From positions 1-22,977 of the forward strand of contig CAYMRS010000039.1 of assembly GCA_964392915.1 (NCBI GenBank): a stretch of 22,977 nt of DNA, read 5' to 3'. The first letter of the stretch is position 1. Each line of letters opens with the position of its first letter. This DNA comes from JAAYUK01 sp964392915. Lineage in GTDB: Bacteria; Nitrospirota; Thermodesulfovibrionia; Thermodesulfovibrionales; Dissulfurispiraceae. Under the pieces are notes generated by a model that saw only the letters and a program-made list of their open reading frames with translations, ran no database searches and was not told where the DNA came from. Below are positions 20,284-22,977 of the stretch, in pieces. A program made the position numbers and the translations under genes.

Positions 20284-22734
20284 ATGGGGCACATTCCCCG
20301 CATGATGAAAACATACCACTTTACAGATCTTGTCGATATTACCAGTCTCCAGATAATTGCCGAGGCGAATTACCGGGCCAACGGTGTGCCTATCGGTATT
20401 GTCGATGCCCTTGACGGCTCTGTTGTTGTCGCCGCCGGCTGGCATGACCTCTGCGTGAAGTTTCACCGCGCGGTGCCGGCATCGGCTGAGCGATGCCGGG
20501 AAAGCAACGCGTATATTGCGGCGCATCCGGCAAAGGGGCAGCCCTGTCACTATAAATGCCGGAACGGTCTCTGGGAGATCGGGGTTCCGATACTTGTCGG
20601 CGGACAGCATCTTGCGACACTTTTTATCGGGCAGTTCTTCTATGAAGGAGAGGAGCTTGATCGCGCATTCTTTGAAAATCAGGCGGCAGAGTTCGGTTTT
20701 CACGTGCCTTCCTATCTGGCGGCTCTGGACCGGGTGCCGGTCCAGAGCCGCGAAAAGGTGCAGGTGATCACGGAATACACTGTTGGGCTCGCGGCATTCC
20801 TTGCGGAATCCGCGGGGAAAGTGCTCTGGACCTATCAGACTGAAGACGCCTTGCGCAGGAGCGAGGATAGATACCGTCGGCTTTATGAAAGCATGACCGA
20901 TGCTTTTTGTTCGGTCGACATGGTTGGCCGCATTCTTGAAGCAAACCCAGCTTTTCAGGATATGCTCGGCTATTCGCTTTCTGAATTGCAGCGCCTTACC
21001 TATATGGATTTCACGCCTTCGCGCTGGCACGCAGGGGAAGCCCGCATTGTGGCGGAACAGATTCGCGCGCGCGGATATTCCGATGTGTACGAGAAGGAGT
21101 ATATCCGGAAGGATGGACTGGTGTTTCCCGTTGAGCTGCGCACCTTTCTGCTTCGGGGTGACGATGGCCAGCCTGTTGCCATGTGGGCAATCGTCCGGGA
21201 CATTACTGAGCGGCAGCGCGCAGAGATGTCGTTGCGGGAAAGCGAAGATCGTTTTAAGACAATATTTCAATCAGTAAACGATGCCGTCTATATCCATGAA
21301 CTGCCGTCAGGAAGGCTTCTGGATGTAAATCTTCGCGTATGCGAGATGTTCGGCTATACGCATGCCGAAGCGCTGCAGGTCAAAGTCGGAGATACAAGCT
21401 CCAACATTCCCCCCTATACCCAGGCAGATGCGGACGCATGGATTCAGAAAGCCTTGAAAGATGGTCCTCAGGTATTTGATTGGCATGCACGTCATAAAGA
21501 TGGACATCTGTTTTGGCTTGAAGTAAGTCTCCGGCTTGCGCGCATTGGAAACACTGACTGTCTGGTTGCAACGGGCCGTGACGTAACGAAAAGAAAGCGA
21601 CTTGAACAACAACTGCTGCAATCTCAGAAGATGGAGGCGGTCGGCAATCTGGCAGGAGGAATTGCACACGACTTCAACAATATTCTCCATGCGATTATCA
21701 GCAGCGCGCAGCTGATAAAGCTGAAGTTTTCCGGCCCGGAAAACCTGCATAAAATTGCCAATGACATTCTTGCGCTGTCGGAACGCGCGGCGGATCTTAC
21801 GCGCGGCATGCTCGCCTTCAGCAGAAAGCAGGTTCTCTTGATCAGCGTTCTGGAGCTCAATGAACTTGTCCGGTCGAGCTTGAAGCTCTATTCGCGCATA
21901 ATCGGGGAGGACGTTGATCTCCGTCTTGACCTCAGCGAAGAGCCGTTCATGGTGAATCTCGACGCGGCGCAGATTCAGCAGGTGCTGCTCAACCTGACTA
22001 CCAATGCGCGTGACGCCATGAAGACCGGAGGCACCCTTACCGTCAGTTCCTCCAGGGAGCAGCGCACGCTGCCTGATGCAGTGGACAATCCTGTGGCAAA
22101 ACAGTGCGCGGTGCTGACGTTTCATGATACGGGTGCGGGAATGACGGAGGATGTCCTTCCCCATATTTTTGAGCCATTTTTTACGACGAAGGATGTCGGC
22201 AAAGGCACCGGACTGGGCCTTTCGGTGGTATACGGCATTGTGCAGCAGCACGGGGGTGTTATTGATGTGCGGAGCACGCCGGGGCAGGGAACGACAATCA
22301 GTATCGCGCTTCCTCTTTCTGATATGCGCCCCGAGGGGCGGCGTGTGTACCCGCCCGAGTCGGCCTTCGGATCCGGAGAAGTACTGCTGCTTGTAGAGGA
22401 CGACCCTGAAGTGCGAAGGGCAACGGCAACCATTCTTGAGGCGTATGGCTATAGTGTCCGTTCAGCGGCCAATGGCCCCGAAGCGCTAGCGATTCATAAA
22501 GAAAGCCCGCGAAAAATACAGGTTGCGCTCATCGATGTCATCATGCCCGGAATGAGCGGAGAGCAGGTGTGTGACGCGCTCCTGGCGGTACAACCTGACC
22601 TGAAAGTCATCTTCCTGAACGGATATCCAAAGGATGTGCTGGAGCAGAGGCAGCTTCGTGAAATCATGTGCATTCCGAAGCCGGTCATTCCTTCGGATTT
22701 GATGCGTACTATCAGGACAGCCCTGGATTCGTAG
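20284..22734 (+). CDS. Hybrid sensor histidine kinase: PocR-PAS-PAS-HisKA-HATPase-REC
   Basis: An 816-residue cytoplasmic hybrid kinase, no membrane segment. Residues about 12-180 are a PocR ligand-binding domain with conserved Cys (C71, C88, C92) and the CRNGLWEIGVPILVGGQHL and FIGQFF motifs. Two PAS domains follow, near 195-312 and 322-437, each ending in an RDIT/RDVT motif. HisKA has the phosphoacceptor H462 in GGIAHDFNNIL; the ATPase domain shows the N box (N574), DTGAGM (615-620), FEPFFTTK and GTGLGL. The receiver (700-812) has the acidic pocket EDD at 705-707, phospho-Asp D751 and K799. Known PocR domains sense small ligands such as propanediol or sugars; the ligand here is unknown. No SD supports either ATG 20284 or ATG 20302. 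No output regulator is in the window. Confidence 0.93.
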   Translation: MGHIPRMMKTYHFTDLVDITSLQIIAEANYRANGVPIGIVDALDGSVVVAAGWHDLCVKFHRAVPASAERCRESNAYIAAHPAKGQPCHYKCRNGLWEIGVPILVGGQHLATLFIGQFFYEGEELDRAFFENQAAEFGFHVPSYLAALDRVPVQSREKVQVITEYTVGLAAFLAESAGKVLWTYQTEDALRRSEDRYRRLYESMTDAFCSVDMVGRILEANPAFQDMLGYSLSELQRLTYMDFTPSRWHAGEARIVAEQIRARGYSDVYEKEYIRKDGLVFPVELRTFLLRGDDGQPVAMWAIVRDITERQRAEMSLRESEDRFKTIFQSVNDAVYIHELPSGRLLDVNLRVCEMFGYTHAEALQVKVGDTSSNIPPYTQADADAWIQKALKDGPQVFDWHARHKDGHLFWLEVSLRLARIGNTDCLVATGRDVTKRKRLEQQLLQSQKMEAVGNLAGGIAHDFNNILHAIISSAQLIKLKFSGPENLHKIANDILALSERAADLTRGMLAFSRKQVLLISVLELNELVRSSLKLYSRIIGEDVDLRLDLSEEPFMVNLDAAQIQQVLLNLTTNARDAMKTGGTLTVSSSREQRTLPDAVDNPVAKQCAVLTFHDTGAGMTEDVLPHIFEPFFTTKDVGKGTGLGLSVVYGIVQQHGGVIDVRSTPGQGTTISIALPLSDMRPEGRRVYPPESAFGSGEVLLLVEDDPEVRRATATILEAYGYSVRSAANGPEALAIHKESPRKIQVALIDVIMPGMSGEQVCDALLAVQPDLKVIFLNGYPKDVLEQRQLREIMCIPKPVIPSDLMRTIRTALDS

Positions 22735-22960
22735 CCATCTTCCGGACCAATTCCACCGGGATCTCCGCTGCATATCATGCCGGCAATCGATTACCCGCCC
22801 CGGTCTGATTTCCGGTACAATGGAATCAATTCAAAATCTCACTGTGGCGAAATGAATCGCATTATGGCAATTATGTGACAAATCTCATTCACCATTGAAC
22901 GGTCATTCTTTCTTCAATCTAACCCACATAATTCATAAACATTCGGCGGGAGCAGTTTTT
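22735..22960 (+). other. 226-base intergenic region before the last gene
   Basis: No open frame of note and no hairpin terminator. Possible promoter words are TTGAAC at 22895-22900 and CATAAT at 22927-22932, without good spacing. A GGGAG at 22948-22952 is a suitable SD for the ATG at 22961. Confidence 0.4.
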
Positions 22961-22977
22961 ATGAGTAAAAGGCAGGT
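22961..22977 (+). CDS. Start of a plus-strand gene cut by the window edge
   Basis: ATG at 22961 behind GGGAG with an 8-base gap, reading M-S-K-R-Q before the sequence ends. Too short for any identification. Confidence 0.45.

Noticed and set aside
19975..21270. 431-residue minus-strand open frame
   Set aside because: It lies antisense to the ATPase 3' end and the sensor kinase, both with full motifs. Its composition has no family character.
21307..22251. 314-residue minus-strand open frame
   Set aside because: Antisense shadow of the kinase core with intact H, N and G boxes in the plus frame.
22844..22862. Possible sigma-54 promoter before the last gene
   Set aside because: The GG and GC dinucleotides in TGGCGAAATGAATCGC are 11 bases apart rather than the required 10, and the surrounding consensus is poor.
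1..22977. CRISPR arrays, IS elements, rRNA, tRNA genes or prophage genes
   Set aside because: No spaced repeats, transposase or phage reading frames, or tRNA-like cloverleaf segments were recognised; gaps between genes are short. A covariance-model scan would be needed to exclude small RNAs fully.

Overview
The window (about 23 kb, moderately GC-rich, densely coded, no rRNA, tRNA, IS element or CRISPR array seen) comes from the chromosome of a Gram-negative bacterium: it has LPS-core heptosyltransferases, lipoproteins and a periplasmic DsbC-type protein. A PerR-headed set of flavodiiron protein, rubrerythrin, rubredoxin-type protein and AhpC-type peroxiredoxin points to an anaerobe or microaerophile. 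Desulfobacterota or Nitrospirota would fit, but the sequence alone does not settle the phylum.

Layout. (1) 1-101: probable tail of a plus-strand gene, then a bidirectional terminator. (2) 186-3179, minus: overlapping operon of a fused heptosyltransferase II/GmhB, heptosyltransferase I and a PPC/DUF296 protein. (3) 3301-7007, plus: oxidative and oxygen-stress block, perR (with Fur/PerR-type boxes in its promoter), ahpC, an unusual Cys-rich protein ending in a short-loop rubredoxin, flavodiiron protein and rubrerythrin, closed by a strong terminator. (4) 7130-9433, plus: HtrA protease followed 2 bases later by an arsenite methyltransferase. (5) 9441-13102: minus operon for hydroxypyruvate and tartronate semialdehyde metabolism (isomerase, D-2-hydroxyacid dehydrogenase, 2-hydroxy-3-oxopropionate reductase) with a divergent FadR-type GntR regulator and two candidate operators between them. 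(6) 13105-18607: mostly small or accessory genes: YkgJ-type Cys-cluster protein, lysine-rich histone H1-like protein, YchJ/lipoprotein/Bpt operon, a small Cys protein coupled to a DsbC-like protein, a DUF6485-type protein, a TPR lipoprotein and a small secreted protein. (7) 18749-22734, plus: a HerA/YjgR-type ATPase and a PocR-PAS-PAS-histidine kinase-receiver hybrid sensor. The window ends on the first codons of another plus-strand gene.

The most striking observation is in the arsenite methyltransferase. Its apparent stop at 9220-9222 is an in-frame TGA at the place of the catalytic arsenic-binding cysteine (human AS3MT Cys206), in the context GxITGA. The homologous C-terminal part continues in the same frame to a second stop at 9397-9399, followed directly by a terminator hairpin. 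Eleven bases after the TGA lies a 6-bp hairpin with G in the second loop position, matching the bacterial SECIS pattern. I therefore read this as a selenocysteine-containing ArsM (266 residues, Sec208). No Sec machinery is in the window, so this needs the rest of the genome.

Other points worth a look are the novel-looking N-terminal domain of the rubredoxin fusion and the perfect 25-bp tandem duplication against its ribosome binding site, the GntR operator pair, and the small Cys protein translationally coupled to the DsbC-like protein.
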